In this document: in pieces, positions 36,640-46,468 of the stretch | Layout of the letters: each line of letters begins with the position of its first letter | Numbering within the stretch: position 1 is the first letter of the stretch | Assembly (NCBI RefSeq): GCF_019429525.1 | Contig: NZ_JAHXZL010000006.1 | Coordinates: forward strand, 1-64,000 | Direction: 5' to 3' | DNA: 64,000 nucleotides | Source: Sphingomonas folli | GTDB lineage: Bacteria; Pseudomonadota; Alphaproteobacteria; Sphingomonadales; Sphingomonadaceae | The notes under the pieces: generated by a model | Seen by the model: the letters and a program-made list of their open reading frames with translations, nothing else | The model's database searches: none | Told to the model about the DNA's origin: nothing | Made by a program: the position numbers and the translations under genes

Positions 36640-39108
36640 TCAGCCCATGGCGCCCAGCATCTCCGCCACCTTCACGGTGAGCGCGTGCATCGTGAAGGGC
36701 TTGGTCAGCAGCTCCATGCCGGGCTCCAGATGCCCCCCGCCGACCGCGACGTTCTCGGCATAGCCCGTCACGAAGAGGACCTTGAGCCCGGGGCGCAGCG
36801 CGCGCGCGGCGTCCGCCACCTGGCGACCGTTGAGCCCACCCGGGAGGCCGACGTCGGTGATCAGCAGGTCGATCGGCGCGTCCGAACCGAGCACCTTCAG
36901 CCCCGCCGCGCCGTCGGCCGCGCCGATCACCGTATAGCCCACCTCCTCCAGCACCTCGTCGATCAGGTGGCGGATCGTGGTCTCGTCGTCGACCACCAGC
37001 ACGGTCGCGCCGCGCACCGCCGCGGCGGCGTCGGCGACCTGTTCCTCCTCGCTGCCGTGCGCGGCGCCGGCGTGGCGCGGCAGGTAGATGGTGATCGTGG
37101 TGCCCGCGCCCGGCACCGACTCGATCCGCACCTGCCCGCCCGACTGGCGCGCGAAGCCGTAGATCATCGACAGCCCCAGCCCCGTGCCCTGCCCGATCGG
37201 CTTGGTGGTGAAGAACGGCTCGAAGGCGCGCTCCACCGTCTCCGGCGCCATGCCGGTGCCGGTGTCGCTCACCGCGACGCTGAGATACGGGCCGGGCGCC
37301 AGCTCGAGCTCGCGCGCGTCCGACTCGTCGATCCAGCGGTTGGCGGTCGCGATCGTCACGCGCCCGCCCTCGGGCATGGCGTCGCGCGCGTTGATGCCGA
37401 GGTTGAGGATCGCGCTCTCCAGCTGGGTGGCGTCGATCATCGCGGTCCACAGGCCCGGTGCGGGCACCACCTCGATCGCGCTGGTCGGGCCGATCGAGCG
37501 CCGCAGCAGCTCCTCCATCCCCGCGATCAGCCGGTTGACGTCGGTCGGCCGCGGGTCGAGCGTCTGGCGGCGCGAGAAGGCCAGCAGCCGCTGCGTGAGC
37601 GACGCGGCGCGGCGACTCGCCCCCTGCGCGGCGAGGACGAAACGCTCCAGATCGTCGTGCCGCCCGCGCGCCAGCCGCGCCTGGACGAGCTCCAGATTGC
37701 CCATCACGCCGGTGAGCAGGTTGTTGAAATCGTGCGCCAGACCGCCGGTGAGCTGGCCCACCGCCTCCATCTTCTGCGCCTGGCGCAGCTGCCCCTCGGC
37801 GAGCACGAGCGCGGCGGCCTGCGCTTTCTCCTCGGTGGCGTCGCGACCGACCGCGATGATCTTGCCGTCGCCCGGACCCGCCGCCCAGACGATGTCGCGG
37901 TAGCTGCCGTCGCGGTGGCGATAGCGGTTGCCGAAGCGCGCGAACGCCTGGCCGGCGCCGATCCCCGCCGCGGCGGCGCGCGTCTCGTCGAGGTCGTCGG
38001 GGTGGACGAACCCGAAGATCGGGCGGCCGAGCAGCTCGAACTCGGCCCAGCCCAACACCCGCGTCCAGGCCGGGTTGACCGCCTCGATCGTGCCGTCGAA
38101 GCCGGCGACGAGCATGATGTCGGACGACAATTGCCAGAGCCGGTTGCGGTCGGCGGTGCGCGCCGCGACCTCCTGCTCGAGCGTCGCGTTGAGCCGCTCC
38201 AGCTCCTGCTGCGCCTGCCAGCGCGCGGTCTCGTCGCGCGCGATCTTGATGAAGCCGCGCTCGCGCCCCTGCGCGTCGGCGGGCAGCGGGTGGACCGAGC
38301 CGTTGAGGAACACGCGCGTGCCGTCGCGACGCAGGTGCCAGCGCTCGTCGGGGGCACAGCCGTCGCGCGCGGCGCCGATGATCTCGCGCACGTCGGCGCC
38401 GACGGCGCGGTCCTCGGCGGTGAAGATCATCGCCGCGGGCCGGCCGATCGCCTCCTCGGGCGCCCAGCCCAGCACCGCCTGCGCGCCCGCCGACCAGCTC
38501 GTGATCACGCCGCCGGGGTCGGCGGTGAAGATGACGTGATCCTTCGCGCCCTCGATCACCAGGCGCAGCCGCTCCTCGCTCTGGCGCAGCGCGGCGTCGC
38601 CGAGCACGCGCTCGGTGGTCTCGTTGGTGAAGATGAACAGCCCCGCCACCGCGCCGCTCGAGTCGAGCACGCGCGAGTAGGAGAAGGTGAACCAGGTGTC
38701 GGCCTGGCCGCGATCGGTGTCGAGCTTCCACGGCAGGTCGGTGAAGCGCTGGCTGCGCCCGGCGAAGGCCTCCTCGATGATCGGCCGCGCCTGCGCCCAG
38801 GCGTCGGCCCAGACGGTGCGGAACGGCGCGCCCATGGCCCAGCTCACGCGCGGGCCCAGCAGCGGGAAATAGGTCTCGTTGAAGAAGAAGGTGAGCTCCT
38901 CCGCGCCCCAGCACAGGATCATCGACTCGGGCGAGTTGAGGACGGTGCTCAGCGTCGCCTTGAGCGCCTCGGGCCAGTCGGCGGGGCCGCCGAGCGGGTG
39001 GTCGGTCCAGTCGCGCGCGAGGATCAGCTCGGTCGCGCGCCCGCCCCCGGCGAGGAAGCGCAGCGCCGCGGGCAGCTCGGCCGGGTCACGGTAGAGGGCG
39101 GAGATCAT
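36640..39108 (-). CDS. Hybrid sensor histidine kinase with PAS domains and C-terminal receiver
   Basis: 822 residues, no membrane segment, so cytosolic. Order: an N-terminal PAS-like region (TLSTVLNSPESMILCWG), PAS (VIEGAKDHVIFTADPGGVITSW, about 180-300), PAS (QLSSDIMLVAGFDGTIEAVNPAWTRVLGW, about 335-445), HisKA-type with GGLAHDFNNLLTGVMG (phospho-His near residue 458), HATPase with LNLGINARDAMPEGG, GTGLGLSMIYGFARQSGG, and a receiver domain from about 697 with phospho-Asp in LLITDVGLPGGLNG. The HDFNN type is typical of soluble alphaproteobacterial kinases that respond to light, redox or small ligands. No Cys in an NGRFLQ-like LOV motif, so not an obvious LOV protein. Divergent from the dehydrogenase gene. 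Confidence 0.93.
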   Translation of the reverse strand: MISALYRDPAELPAALRFLAGGGRATELILARDWTDHPLGGPADWPEALKATLSTVLNSPESMILCWGAEELTFFFNETYFPLLGPRVSWAMGAPFRTVWADAWAQARPIIEEAFAGRSQRFTDLPWKLDTDRGQADTWFTFSYSRVLDSSGAVAGLFIFTNETTERVLGDAALRQSEERLRLVIEGAKDHVIFTADPGGVITSWSAGAQAVLGWAPEEAIGRPAAMIFTAEDRAVGADVREIIGAARDGCAPDERWHLRRDGTRVFLNGSVHPLPADAQGRERGFIKIARDETARWQAQQELERLNATLEQEVAARTADRNRLWQLSSDIMLVAGFDGTIEAVNPAWTRVLGWAEFELLGRPIFGFVHPDDLDETRAAAAGIGAGQAFARFGNRYRHRDGSYRDIVWAAGPGDGKIIAVGRDATEEKAQAAALVLAEGQLRQAQKMEAVGQLTGGLAHDFNNLLTGVMGNLELVQARLARGRHDDLERFVLAAQGASRRAASLTQRLLAFSRRQTLDPRPTDVNRLIAGMEELLRRSIGPTSAIEVVPAPGLWTAMIDATQLESAILNLGINARDAMPEGGRVTIATANRWIDESDARELELAPGPYLSVAVSDTGTGMAPETVERAFEPFFTTKPIGQGTGLGLSMIYGFARQSGGQVRIESVPGAGTTITIYLPRHAGAAHGSEEEQVADAAAAVRGATVLVVDDETTIRHLIDEVLEEVGYTVIGAADGAAGLKVLGSDAPIDLLITDVGLPGGLNGRQVADAARALRPGLKVLFVTGYAENVAVGGGHLEPGMELLTKPFTMHALTVKVAEMLGAMG

Positions 39109-39312
39109 GCGCTGATCGCGTTAGCGCGGCGGCGCCCGCAAAGATACCGCCGGGCGTGCCAGGGCCTGCGACGGCGCGGCTGAGCCGGCTGAAGGACTCC
39201 TGCGCGCGCGGGCGCCCTTAAGGGTCGTGGGCAGCACGCTTCGTCGATCCTGGCCGCCCGCGGAGGCGGGAGCGGGCTGCGGCGGCGATCGATAGCGGCT
39301 ATCGCGGCCGTC

Positions 39313-40209
39313 ATGACCAACCCCGACCTGTTCCTCGCGCAACCGCAGTCACCCACGCTGGAGGCGGCGCTGGCCGAGCGCTTCACGCTCCACCGCGGCA
39401 CCGCGCCGACGACGACGCGCGCGGTCGTGGGCGGCGGCTCGCTGCGCTGGGACGCGGCGGCGTGCGACCGGCTGCCCGCGCTCGAGATCGTCGCGATCCA
39501 CGGCGTGGGCCACGACGGCGTCGACCTCGGCGCCGCCCGCGCGCGCGGCGTGCGCGTGACGACCACGCCCGACGTGCTGACCGACGATGTCGCGGACCTC
39601 GCGCTGGCGCTGTGGCTCGCGGTGGAGCGCGCGGTGGTGGCCAACGACCGAGCGGTGCGCGACGGCGGCTGGGCGGTGCCGCTGGCGCGTCGCGCGACGG
39701 GGCGGCGCGTGGGCATCTTCGGCTTCGGCCAGATCGGCGGCGCGATCGCGGCGCGCGCGGCGCCCTTCGCCGGCTGGATCGGCTATTGCGCGCGCTCGGC
39801 GAAGGACGTGCCGTACGAGCGGCTGCCCGACATCGCCGCGCTGGCGGCGGCGAGCGACGTGCTGATCCTGGCCGCGCCGGGCGGCGCCGCGACCGAGCGG
39901 GTGGTCGACGCCGCGGTCCTGGACGCGCTCGGCGCGGGAGGCGTGCTGGTCAACGTGGCGCGGGGCAGCCTGGTCGACGAGCCCGCGCTCGTCGCGGCGC
40001 TGGAGCGCGGCACGATCGCGGGCGCCGGGCTCGACGTCTTCGCCGACGAGCCGCGCGTTCCCGCGGCGCTGCGCGCGCTGCCGCAGGTGGTGCTGGCGCC
40101 GCACCAGGGCAGCGCCACGCGCGAGGCGCGCGCGGCGATGGAGGCGCTGGTGCTGGCGAACTTGGACGCGTGGCTGGCGGGCGAGGCGCTCGTGTCCGCG
40201 ATCGCCTGA
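39313..40209 (+). CDS. D-isomer-specific 2-hydroxyacid dehydrogenase family protein
   Basis: 298 residues. NAD(P)-binding motif GRRVGIFGFGQIGGAIAARA near residues 135-155, catalytic Arg in NVARGSLVDEPALVAAL, Glu in GLDVFADEPRVP, and His in VVLAPHQGSATREAR; these are the expected Arg-Glu-His residues. The N-terminal substrate domain is short but contains AIHGVGHDGVDL. Likely a glyoxylate/hydroxypyruvate reductase-like enzyme; substrate not determinable. Cytosolic. Confidence 0.93.
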   Translation: MTNPDLFLAQPQSPTLEAALAERFTLHRGTAPTTTRAVVGGGSLRWDAAACDRLPALEIVAIHGVGHDGVDLGAARARGVRVTTTPDVLTDDVADLALALWLAVERAVVANDRAVRDGGWAVPLARRATGRRVGIFGFGQIGGAIAARAAPFAGWIGYCARSAKDVPYERLPDIAALAAASDVLILAAPGGAATERVVDAAVLDALGAGGVLVNVARGSLVDEPALVAALERGTIAGAGLDVFADEPRVPAALRALPQVVLAPHQGSATREARAAMEALVLANLDAWLAGEALVSAIA

Positions 40210-40612
40210 GCGGGCATGAGGAGCCGGGGCGCGTCGGCTCCTCCTACGGCCGTCATCCCGAGCTCGTCTCACGATCCACCGTGCAACGAGCACCCGGCCA
40301 AGAGTTTGCGGCCCGCTGGATCCCGGACCCCATCCATGACGGAAGAGGAAGAGAGCGCCGCGCCCGTCGCCGCTCGATCATCTCGTCGATGCCATCGACG
40401 TGCTCCCGCGCGCGCAGGAGGCCGGCGCCACGCGCGGAGCGCGGCCGCGCCACCTGGGCTCCGGCGATCGCCGGGCCACGGCGCGAGTGACCCGACCCTG
40501 CCTCGCCCCGACCCCGCCTCGCCCCACTCCTCACCCCGCCCTTGCTCCGACGCGCCCCCGATGCGATACCCGCCGCGGGTGCCCGCGCCGTTCGGCGTGC
40601 GGGCAGGGTGTG
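40210..40612. other. Intergenic region with dispersed-repeat fragments
   Basis: 403 bp before nhaA. Contains CCGTCATCCCGAGC and GCTGGATCCCGGACC, fragments of common sphingomonad intergenic repeats. Several frames stay open because of high GC, but none has recognisable protein sequence before the NhaA domain. The nhaA promoter must lie here; no motif stood out. Confidence 0.45.
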
Positions 40613-41827
40613 GTGCTGGTCGGGCCGCCAGCGCACCGACGCCTGCCCGGAGCCCGAGCCATCACCCACGCGCCGCACCCGCCCCGCCCGCGCGCCAGCG
40701 CGCTGCGCCGCTTCCTGACCAGCCAGGCCGCCGGCGGCACGGTGCTGATCGCTGCCGCCGCGCTCGCGCTGCTGCTCGCCAACTCGCCGCTCGCCCCCGG
40801 CTATACCGCGCTGCTCCACCGCCGGCTGGGACCACTCGCGCTGGAGGCGTGGGTCAACGACGCGCTGATGGCGGTGTTCTTCCTGCTCGTCGGACTGGAG
40901 ATCAAGCGCGAGACGCTGCACGGCCGGCTCGCCTCCTGGCCGCGGCGGCTGCTGCCCGGTATCGCCGCGGCCGGCGGGATGGCGGCGCCGGCGCTGCTGT
41001 ACCTGGCGGTCAACCGCGGCGGCGCGACCCAGGGCTGGGCGATCCCGGCGGCGACCGACATCGCCTTCGCGCTCGGCGTCGTCGCGCTGCTCGGCGAGCG
41101 CGTGCCGGCATCGCTGCGCGTCTTCCTCGCCGCGCTGGCGATCATCGACGACCTCGGCGCGGTGCTGATCATCGCGCTCTTCTACACCGGCGCGCTGGCG
41201 CTTCCGTATCTCGCCGGGGCGGGCGCGGTGCTGGCGCTGCTGGCGATGCTCAACCGCGCCGGCGTGACCCGGCTCTCGCCCTATCTCCTGCTGGGGGTGC
41301 TGCTGTGGTGGCTGGTGCTGCGCTCGGGCGTGCACGCCACGCTCGCCGGGGTGATGCTGGCCTTCACCATCCCCGCCGCCGCGGGGCATGAGCGCGGCCC
41401 GCTGTACCGGCTCGAGCACGCGCTGCACGCCCCGGTCGCGTTCGTGATCCTGCCGCTGTTCGCGCTCGCCAACGCCGCGGTGCCGGTCCTCGGTCTGCCG
41501 CCCGGCGCGCTCGCCGCGCCGGTGACGCTCGGGGTCGCGGCCGGGCTGCTGCTCGGCAAGGTGGTGGGCGTGTTCGGCTTCTCGGCGCTGGCGATCCGGC
41601 TGCGCCTCGCCGAGCTCCCGGCGCACGCCGGCTGGACGCAGCTGCTCGGCGTCGCGCTGCTCTGCGGGATCGGCTTCACGATGAGCATCTTCATCACCCT
41701 GCTGGCCTTCGCCGACGCGCCGCTGCTCCAGGCCGAGGCCAAGCTGGGGGTGCTGGCGGGCTCGCTGCTGGCGGGCGTGGCCGGCTTCGTCGTGCTGCAC
41801 ACCGCTGCCCTCCGAACGGATCGATAG
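40613..41827 (+). CDS. nhaA: Na+/H+ antiporter NhaA
   Basis: 404 residues if the GTG at 40613 is the start; the frame is open further upstream, but the conserved sequence begins around SALRRFLTSQAAGGTVL. Twelve membrane helices. The active-site motif LAIIDDLGAVLIIALFY carries the two adjacent Asp residues that bind Na+/H+. NDALMAVFFLLVGLEIKRETL and IPAATDIAFALGVVALLG are diagnostic of NhaA. It exports Na+ in exchange for protons at alkaline pH and high salt. Followed by a small membrane protein after 45 bp. Confidence 0.95.
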   Translation: MLVGPPAHRRLPGARAITHAPHPPRPRASALRRFLTSQAAGGTVLIAAAALALLLANSPLAPGYTALLHRRLGPLALEAWVNDALMAVFFLLVGLEIKRETLHGRLASWPRRLLPGIAAAGGMAAPALLYLAVNRGGATQGWAIPAATDIAFALGVVALLGERVPASLRVFLAALAIIDDLGAVLIIALFYTGALALPYLAGAGAVLALLAMLNRAGVTRLSPYLLLGVLLWWLVLRSGVHATLAGVMLAFTIPAAAGHERGPLYRLEHALHAPVAFVILPLFALANAAVPVLGLPPGALAAPVTLGVAAGLLLGKVVGVFGFSALAIRLRLAELPAHAGWTQLLGVALLCGIGFTMSIFITLLAFADAPLLQAEAKLGVLAGSLLAGVAGFVVLHTAALRTDR

Positions 41828-41872
41828 CGCGTACAGCGAGTTACGAGGCCGAACCGGCGCGGGAGAGCGACC

Positions 41873-42004
41873 ATGAGGCACGACGACAACGGCGACCAGA
41901 CCTTCGGCAAGTCGGGCGTGAAGATCCGCGGCGGCCTGATCTATCTCGCCTTCCTGTTGGCCAGCAGCATCGGCATCCTGTTCTATGCCGGTGACGTGAT
42001 CTGA
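41873..42004 (+). CDS. 43-residue single-helix membrane microprotein
   Basis: ATG at 41873 with GGGAGAG 8 nt upstream, TGA at 42002-42004. A polar N-terminus (MRHDDNGDQTFGKSGVKIRGG) is followed by one hydrophobic helix, LIYLAFLLASSIGILFYAG, about residues 22-40. Too short for most gene finders. It lies 45 bp downstream of nhaA on the same strand and may be co-transcribed; a role as a small subunit or regulator of a membrane complex is possible but unproven. Confidence 0.6.
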   Translation: MRHDDNGDQTFGKSGVKIRGGLIYLAFLLASSIGILFYAGDVI

Positions 42005-42154
42005 GAAGACCGAGGTCGGATCGTCACGTCGGGTCACCTCCTGCTGGACGGACCCTCACCGTTGCACTAACGTCACGAAGTCGAACGTCAGATATTGACG
42101 CTCGTTCACCAATAATCTGCACTTAACCGCGTTCGGTGACGAAGCCTTCCCAGC

Positions 42155-44467
42155 TTGTCCCGTAATAGCCAGCCCATCAGATCACCTCTGGATTGGGCGA
42201 CGGCAATGCAGAACTCCGTGTACATCGACAACAGCATGAACTCGGTCACGCAGAACGCGGCCTGGCTCAACAGTCACCTCGACGCGATACAGCTGGTCGG
42301 CGGCTTCGGCAGCTGGTGGGACTTCAATGAATCGCCCAAGTGGATCGCGCAGCAGGTCGCCGGTGCCGACGTCGACATCAAATGGTCGATCGGCCTCATC
42401 CCTTGGGGCGCCACGCTGGAGAATGCCGCGAAGGGTCAGTACAACGGCAACTATCTCGTCCTCGCCAAGGACATGGTGGCGAACGCCGGCGGCGACGACA
42501 AGATCTACGTGCGACTCGGCTGGGAGATGAACGGCAACGGCTGGTTCCCCTGGTCGGCCAACGGCCATGAGAAGGCCTATGTCGGCGCGTTCCAGCAGTT
42601 CGTCGACACCTTCCGCTCGGTCTCGGACAAGTTCGTGTTCGAGTGGACGCCCAATATCGGCAGCCAGGGGATGGACGTCGCCTCGGTCTACCCGGGCGAC
42701 AAATACGTCGACGTGATCGGCCTCGACTTCTACTACAACACGCAGTGGGATCCCAAGGACCCGGTCGCGGCGTTCAACTATTTCGTCAACCAGCCCTATG
42801 GCCTGCAGTGGCAGCAGGACTTCGCCGACGCGCACGGCAAGCCCACCGCGATCGGCGAGTGGGGCGTCAACTCCGACACGTCGGGCGCGTTCATCGAGAT
42901 GGCGGCGCAGTGGTTCGAGGACCACAATATCACCTACCAGAATTACTGGAACTCGAACGCCGACTTCAAGGGTCGCCTCTCCGACGGCCAGTATCCGAAC
43001 GCGGGCAAGGTCTTCCAGGCGATCTTCGGTGAGGGCGTCGATCCCTTCGCCAACGACACGACGGTGGTGAACCGCAGCGGCGGCAGCGGCGTCGACATGC
43101 TGATCGGCCATGCCGGCAACGACACGCTCTCGGGCGGCGCGGGCAACGACTTCCTCCACGGCCGCGCCGGCAACGACGTGCTCAACGGCGGCGCGGGCAA
43201 CGACCTGCTCGACGGTGGCACGGGCGCCGACGTGATGACCGGCGGCACCGGCGACGACACCTATCGAGTCGACCATGTCGGCGACAAGGTGATCGAGAAG
43301 GCCGGCGAGGGTTATGACACCGTGGAGGCGTCGATCGACTTCGACCTGGCGGGGCTCAACGTCGAGGCGCTGCGCCTCACCGGCACCGCCGACCTCAAGG
43401 CCTATGGCAGCGTCGGCGCCGACACGATCACCGGCAATGCCGGTAACAACGTGATCGACGGTCGCGGCGGCGCCGACACGATGGCGGGTGGCCTCGGCGA
43501 CGACACCTATTACGTCGACAGCGTCGGCGACAAGGTGATCGAGGCGCAGTACGAGGGTAACGACACGATCTACGCCTCGGTGAGCTACAGTCTCGCCGGC
43601 ACCTTCGTGGAGGCGCTGCACCTCACCGGCACCGCCGACCTGGACGCCACCGGCAACGGCCAGGACAACGCCCTGTACGGCAACGCGGGCAACAACGTGC
43701 TCGACGGCAAGGCGGGCGCCGACCTGATGGCGGGCGGGCTCGGCAACGATACCTATTACGTCGATCACCTCGGCGACCGCGTCGTCGAGAATGTCGGCGA
43801 GGGCAACGACACCGTCTACGCCTCGGTCACCTTCGACCTCGCCGGCACCAACGTCGAGACGCTGCGCCTCACCGGCAAGGCCGATCTCTCGGGCTTCGGC
43901 GGCGCCGGTGCCGACTCGCTGTTCGGCAACGCCGGCAACAACGTGCTCGACGGCCGCGGCGGCGCCGACGTGATGACCGGCGGCGCGGGCAACGACACTT
44001 ATTATGTCGACCATGTCGGCGACAAGGTGGTCGAGCTGCAGGGCAAGGCGCAGGGCAACGACACGGTCTACGCCTCGGTGAGCTACAATCTGGCCGCCAC
44101 CTTCGTCGAGACGCTGGCGCTCACCGGCACCGCCAACATCAACGCCACCGGCAACAGCCAGGCCAACACGCTGATCGGCAACAGCGGCAACAATGTGCTC
44201 AACGGCATGGGCGGCGCCGACGTGCTCACCGGCGGGGGCGGCAGCGACACGTTCGTCTTCACCAAGGCCGGCCACGCCACGATCACCGACTTCGGCGCCG
44301 GCGACACGCTCGACCTCGTCGCGCTGCTCAAGGGCGGCAAGGTCGCGACCGTGGCGCAGGACCATGACGGCGTGCTCGTGACGATCGACTCAGGCAGTTC
44401 GGTGCTGCTCGAGGGGCTCGACATGGCACACCTGCTCAAGACCGACACCGGCTTCCACTTCGTGTGA
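42155..44467 (+). CDS. Secreted GH26-like glycoside hydrolase with RTX calcium-binding repeats
   Basis: 770 residues from TTG 42155; ATG 42206 (residue 18) is an alternative start. Residues about 20-300 form a beta/alpha barrel like GH26 mannanases: [12 protein letters not shown] holds the likely acid/base E124 and [10 protein letters not shown] the likely nucleophile E235. Residues about 305-760 contain glycine/aspartate nonapeptides ([20 protein letters not shown]) and four longer units with GDDTYYVD and GDKVVE-type segments, which bind Ca2+ and fold outside the cell. No Sec signal peptide, as expected for type I secretion with a C-terminal signal ([10 protein letters not shown] region). 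Likely cleaves or trims an exopolysaccharide. No HlyB/D genes are adjacent. Confidence 0.9.
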   Translation: MSRNSQPIRSPLDWATAMQNSVYIDNSMNSVTQNAAWLNSHLDAIQLVGGFGSWWDFNESPKWIAQQVAGADVDIKWSIGLIPWGATLENAAKGQYNGNYLVLAKDMVANAGGDDKIYVRLGWEMNGNGWFPWSANGHEKAYVGAFQQFVDTFRSVSDKFVFEWTPNIGSQGMDVASVYPGDKYVDVIGLDFYYNTQWDPKDPVAAFNYFVNQPYGLQWQQDFADAHGKPTAIGEWGVNSDTSGAFIEMAAQWFEDHNITYQNYWNSNADFKGRLSDGQYPNAGKVFQAIFGEGVDPFANDTTVVNRSGGSGVDMLIGHAGNDTLSGGAGNDFLHGRAGNDVLNGGAGNDLLDGGTGADVMTGGTGDDTYRVDHVGDKVIEKAGEGYDTVEASIDFDLAGLNVEALRLTGTADLKAYGSVGADTITGNAGNNVIDGRGGADTMAGGLGDDTYYVDSVGDKVIEAQYEGNDTIYASVSYSLAGTFVEALHLTGTADLDATGNGQDNALYGNAGNNVLDGKAGADLMAGGLGNDTYYVDHLGDRVVENVGEGNDTVYASVTFDLAGTNVETLRLTGKADLSGFGGAGADSLFGNAGNNVLDGRGGADVMTGGAGNDTYYVDHVGDKVVELQGKAQGNDTVYASVSYNLAATFVETLALTGTANINATGNSQANTLIGNSGNNVLNGMGGADVLTGGGGSDTFVFTKAGHATITDFGAGDTLDLVALLKGGKVATVAQDHDGVLVTIDSGSSVLLEGLDMAHLLKTDTGFHFV
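43090..44250 (+). repeat. RTX-type repeat array within the GH26-like gene
   Basis: Three consecutive GGxGxD nonapeptide units at about 43110-43220, then four copies of a longer unit of roughly 270-300 bp, each ending in a GNAGNNV(L/I)(D/N)G segment. Copies are similar but not identical in DNA. Confidence 0.85.
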
Positions 44468-44488
44468 GCCGATCGCGCTGAGAGGGGG

Positions 44489-44527
44489 GGAGACCGGGTC
44501 GGCACGTGCCGGCCCGGTCCTCTCTTT
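44489..44527 (+). terminator. Strong Rho-independent terminator after the GH26-RTX gene
   Basis: AGACCGGGTCGGCACG and TGCCGGCCCGGTCCTCT pair with few mismatches around a short loop and are followed by TTTT. Located 22 bp after the stop codon. Confidence 0.85.
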
Positions 44528-44614
44528 TGCGTCCTCCTCCTGGGCAGTTGCTAGCCGCCCGATTATCGGTGAAGGCAGCCGCGGGTCACGTCGACACGTC
44601 TCTGGGGGACGATC

Positions 44615-45622
44615 ATGCAGGTTCTGGTCACCGGCGTCGCCGGCTTCATCGGCAGCCATGTCGCGCGGCGGCTGCTCGCGCGCGGCGACACCGTGGTCGG
44701 GATCGACAATCTCAACGACTACAACCCGGTCCAGCTCAAGCGCGACCGGCTCGAGGCGATCGTGGCGGACGGTGGTGGCGAACGCTTCACCTTCCACCAC
44801 CTCGACTTCAGCGACCATGAGGCGATCGACGCCGCGCTCGGCACCACCGATATCGAGCGCATCGTCCATCTCGGCGCGCAGGCGGGCGTGCGCTACTCGC
44901 TGAGCAACCCGCGCGCCTATGTCGCGTCCAACCTCGCCGGCCACGTCAACATGCTCGAGCTGGCGCGCGCGCGCCGGGTCGACCAGATGGTCTATGCCTC
45001 GTCGTCGTCGGTGTACGGCACCAGCCCCGACCTGCCGTTCCGCGTCGAGCAGCGCGTCGATTTCCCGATCTCGCTCTACGCCGCCACCAAGAAGGCGGAC
45101 GAGCTGATGAGCGAGACCTACGCGCATCTCTATCGCATCCCGCAGACCGGGCTGCGCTTCTTCACCGTCTACGGGCCGTGGGGCCGGCCCGACATGGCGG
45201 TGTGGGGCTTCACCGAGAAGATCCTCTCGGGGGTGCCGATCGAGGTCTACAACGGCGGCAACATGCGGCGCGACTTCACCTATATCGACGACATCGTCAC
45301 CGGCATCGTCGCCGCGCTGGACGAGGCGCCCGCGGACGACGGCCAGGTCAAGGCGGGCGGCAGCGTCTCGCCGCACCGCATCTACAATATTGGGAACAAC
45401 AAGGCCGAGGAGCTGGAGACGCTGATCGCGCTGATCGAGGCGGCGTGCGGCGAGAAGGCGATCCGCGTCGACAAGGGGATGCAGCCCGGCGACGTGCCCG
45501 CCACCTACGCCGACCTTACCGCGATCCGCGACGACCTCGGCTTCCGCCCGACCACGCCCATCGCGGTCGGCATTCCCAGATGGGTGGAGTGGTACAAGGC
45601 CTATCGCGCGCGCCGCGGCTGA
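44615..45622 (+). CDS. UDP-glucuronate 4-epimerase-like NAD-dependent epimerase
   Basis: 335 residues, extended SDR. NAD motif VLVTGVAGFIGSHVARRLL at the N-terminus, catalytic YAATKKADELM (Tyr-x-x-x-Lys) near residue 150, and HLGAQAGVRYSLSNPRAY plus RFFTVYGPWGRPDMA typical of UDP-glucuronate 4-epimerases (LspL/CapI). It would convert UDP-glucuronate to UDP-galacturonate for surface polysaccharides. Follows a secreted polysaccharide hydrolase gene but is separated by a strong terminator, so it has its own promoter. Confidence 0.93.
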   Translation: MQVLVTGVAGFIGSHVARRLLARGDTVVGIDNLNDYNPVQLKRDRLEAIVADGGGERFTFHHLDFSDHEAIDAALGTTDIERIVHLGAQAGVRYSLSNPRAYVASNLAGHVNMLELARARRVDQMVYASSSSVYGTSPDLPFRVEQRVDFPISLYAATKKADELMSETYAHLYRIPQTGLRFFTVYGPWGRPDMAVWGFTEKILSGVPIEVYNGGNMRRDFTYIDDIVTGIVAALDEAPADDGQVKAGGSVSPHRIYNIGNNKAEELETLIALIEAACGEKAIRVDKGMQPGDVPATYADLTAIRDDLGFRPTTPIAVGIPRWVEWYKAYRARRG

Positions 45623-45702
45623 GCCGCGCGGGGGCTGTCGCGCGCGCCGCGGCCGAGCCGGTCCGGCTTGCCACCGCGGCGGCACCGCGCGATGGTGGCG
45701 CG

Positions 45703-46326
45703 ATGGCACACGACCCTCACTGGCGACACGCCCCGACGACGATGACCGGGCTGGTGCGGCGCACCACGATCGAGCTGGGGCCGCTGCGCATCACGCTTGA
45801 GGTCGCGCTGTCGACGCTGCCGACGACGCTGCCCGCGCTGGTGCGCCCGCGCCGCCGGCTGTGGCCCGCGCTGCTCGCCGTGACGGCCGCGACCAGCGTG
45901 GGCGGGCTCGCGGTCGCCGCGACCAGGCTGCCGCCGCGCGCGAGCTACTCGGTGAGCGTGCCCGTGCCCGAGCGCGTCACCGCGCCGGCCCCGCCGGCGA
46001 CCCCCGCGCCGCACGCGGTGCGCCACGCCGCCCCCGCGCCACGCGCGAGCCCGAGCCCCGCGTACGAGGCCGCGGCGGAGATGCTCCCCGCCCCGAGCCT
46101 CCCTGCCCCGGCGACCCGCGCCGCGGCGGTCGCGGCGGCACTGCGCAGCGGCGCGATGACCGAGTGGCAGCAACCCGGCGGCGCCCACGGCTTCGTGGTC
46201 GCGGGCGCGGCCGAGCCGGACGGCGCGCGCACCTGCCGCGCGCTCTCGGTGCTCACCCGCGACATCGGGGGCGACCGGGTGGAGCAGCTGCGGGCATGCG
46301 TGGCGGGGGACGGCGCCGCGGGGTGA
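45703..46326 (+). CDS. Membrane-anchored protein with surface-antigen-like C-terminus
   Basis: 207 residues from ATG 45703. An N-terminal cytosolic stretch, one hydrophobic helix (LWPALLAVTAATSVGGLAVAA, about 50-70), a Pro/Ala linker, and a C-terminal domain with WQQPGGAHGFVVAG then RTCRALSVLTRDIGGDRVEQLRACVAGDG. The pattern of a W followed later by two Cys and a terminal DG resembles the 17-kDa surface-antigen domain found in many sphingomonad proteins; this is an inference. Likely faces the periplasm. Converges with the flavoprotein gene. Confidence 0.65.
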   Translation: MAHDPHWRHAPTTMTGLVRRTTIELGPLRITLEVALSTLPTTLPALVRPRRRLWPALLAVTAATSVGGLAVAATRLPPRASYSVSVPVPERVTAPAPPATPAPHAVRHAAPAPRASPSPAYEAAAEMLPAPSLPAPATRAAAVAAALRSGAMTEWQQPGGAHGFVVAGAAEPDGARTCRALSVLTRDIGGDRVEQLRACVAGDGAAG

Positions 46327-46468
46327 GCGGGGCATCGGGATGAGTGGCCGTGGCTGAGATGCGTCCATTCCGGCGAACGCCCGGGGGGACGCCGGGGGGT
46401 CCCACGATGGCCTTCCCACCCGGGCCCCGGCCGTCGCGGGGGCGGTATCGAGAAGAGCGGCTCACCAG

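Noticed and set aside
40400..40612. N-terminal extension of NhaA by about 71 residues
   Set aside because: Sequence is Pro/Arg-rich and unlike NhaA, which begins just before SALRRFL; treated as untranslated.
43090..44250. Regular repeats as a possible CRISPR array
   Set aside because: They are translated RTX units of varying sequence within one gene, without constant repeats or spacers.
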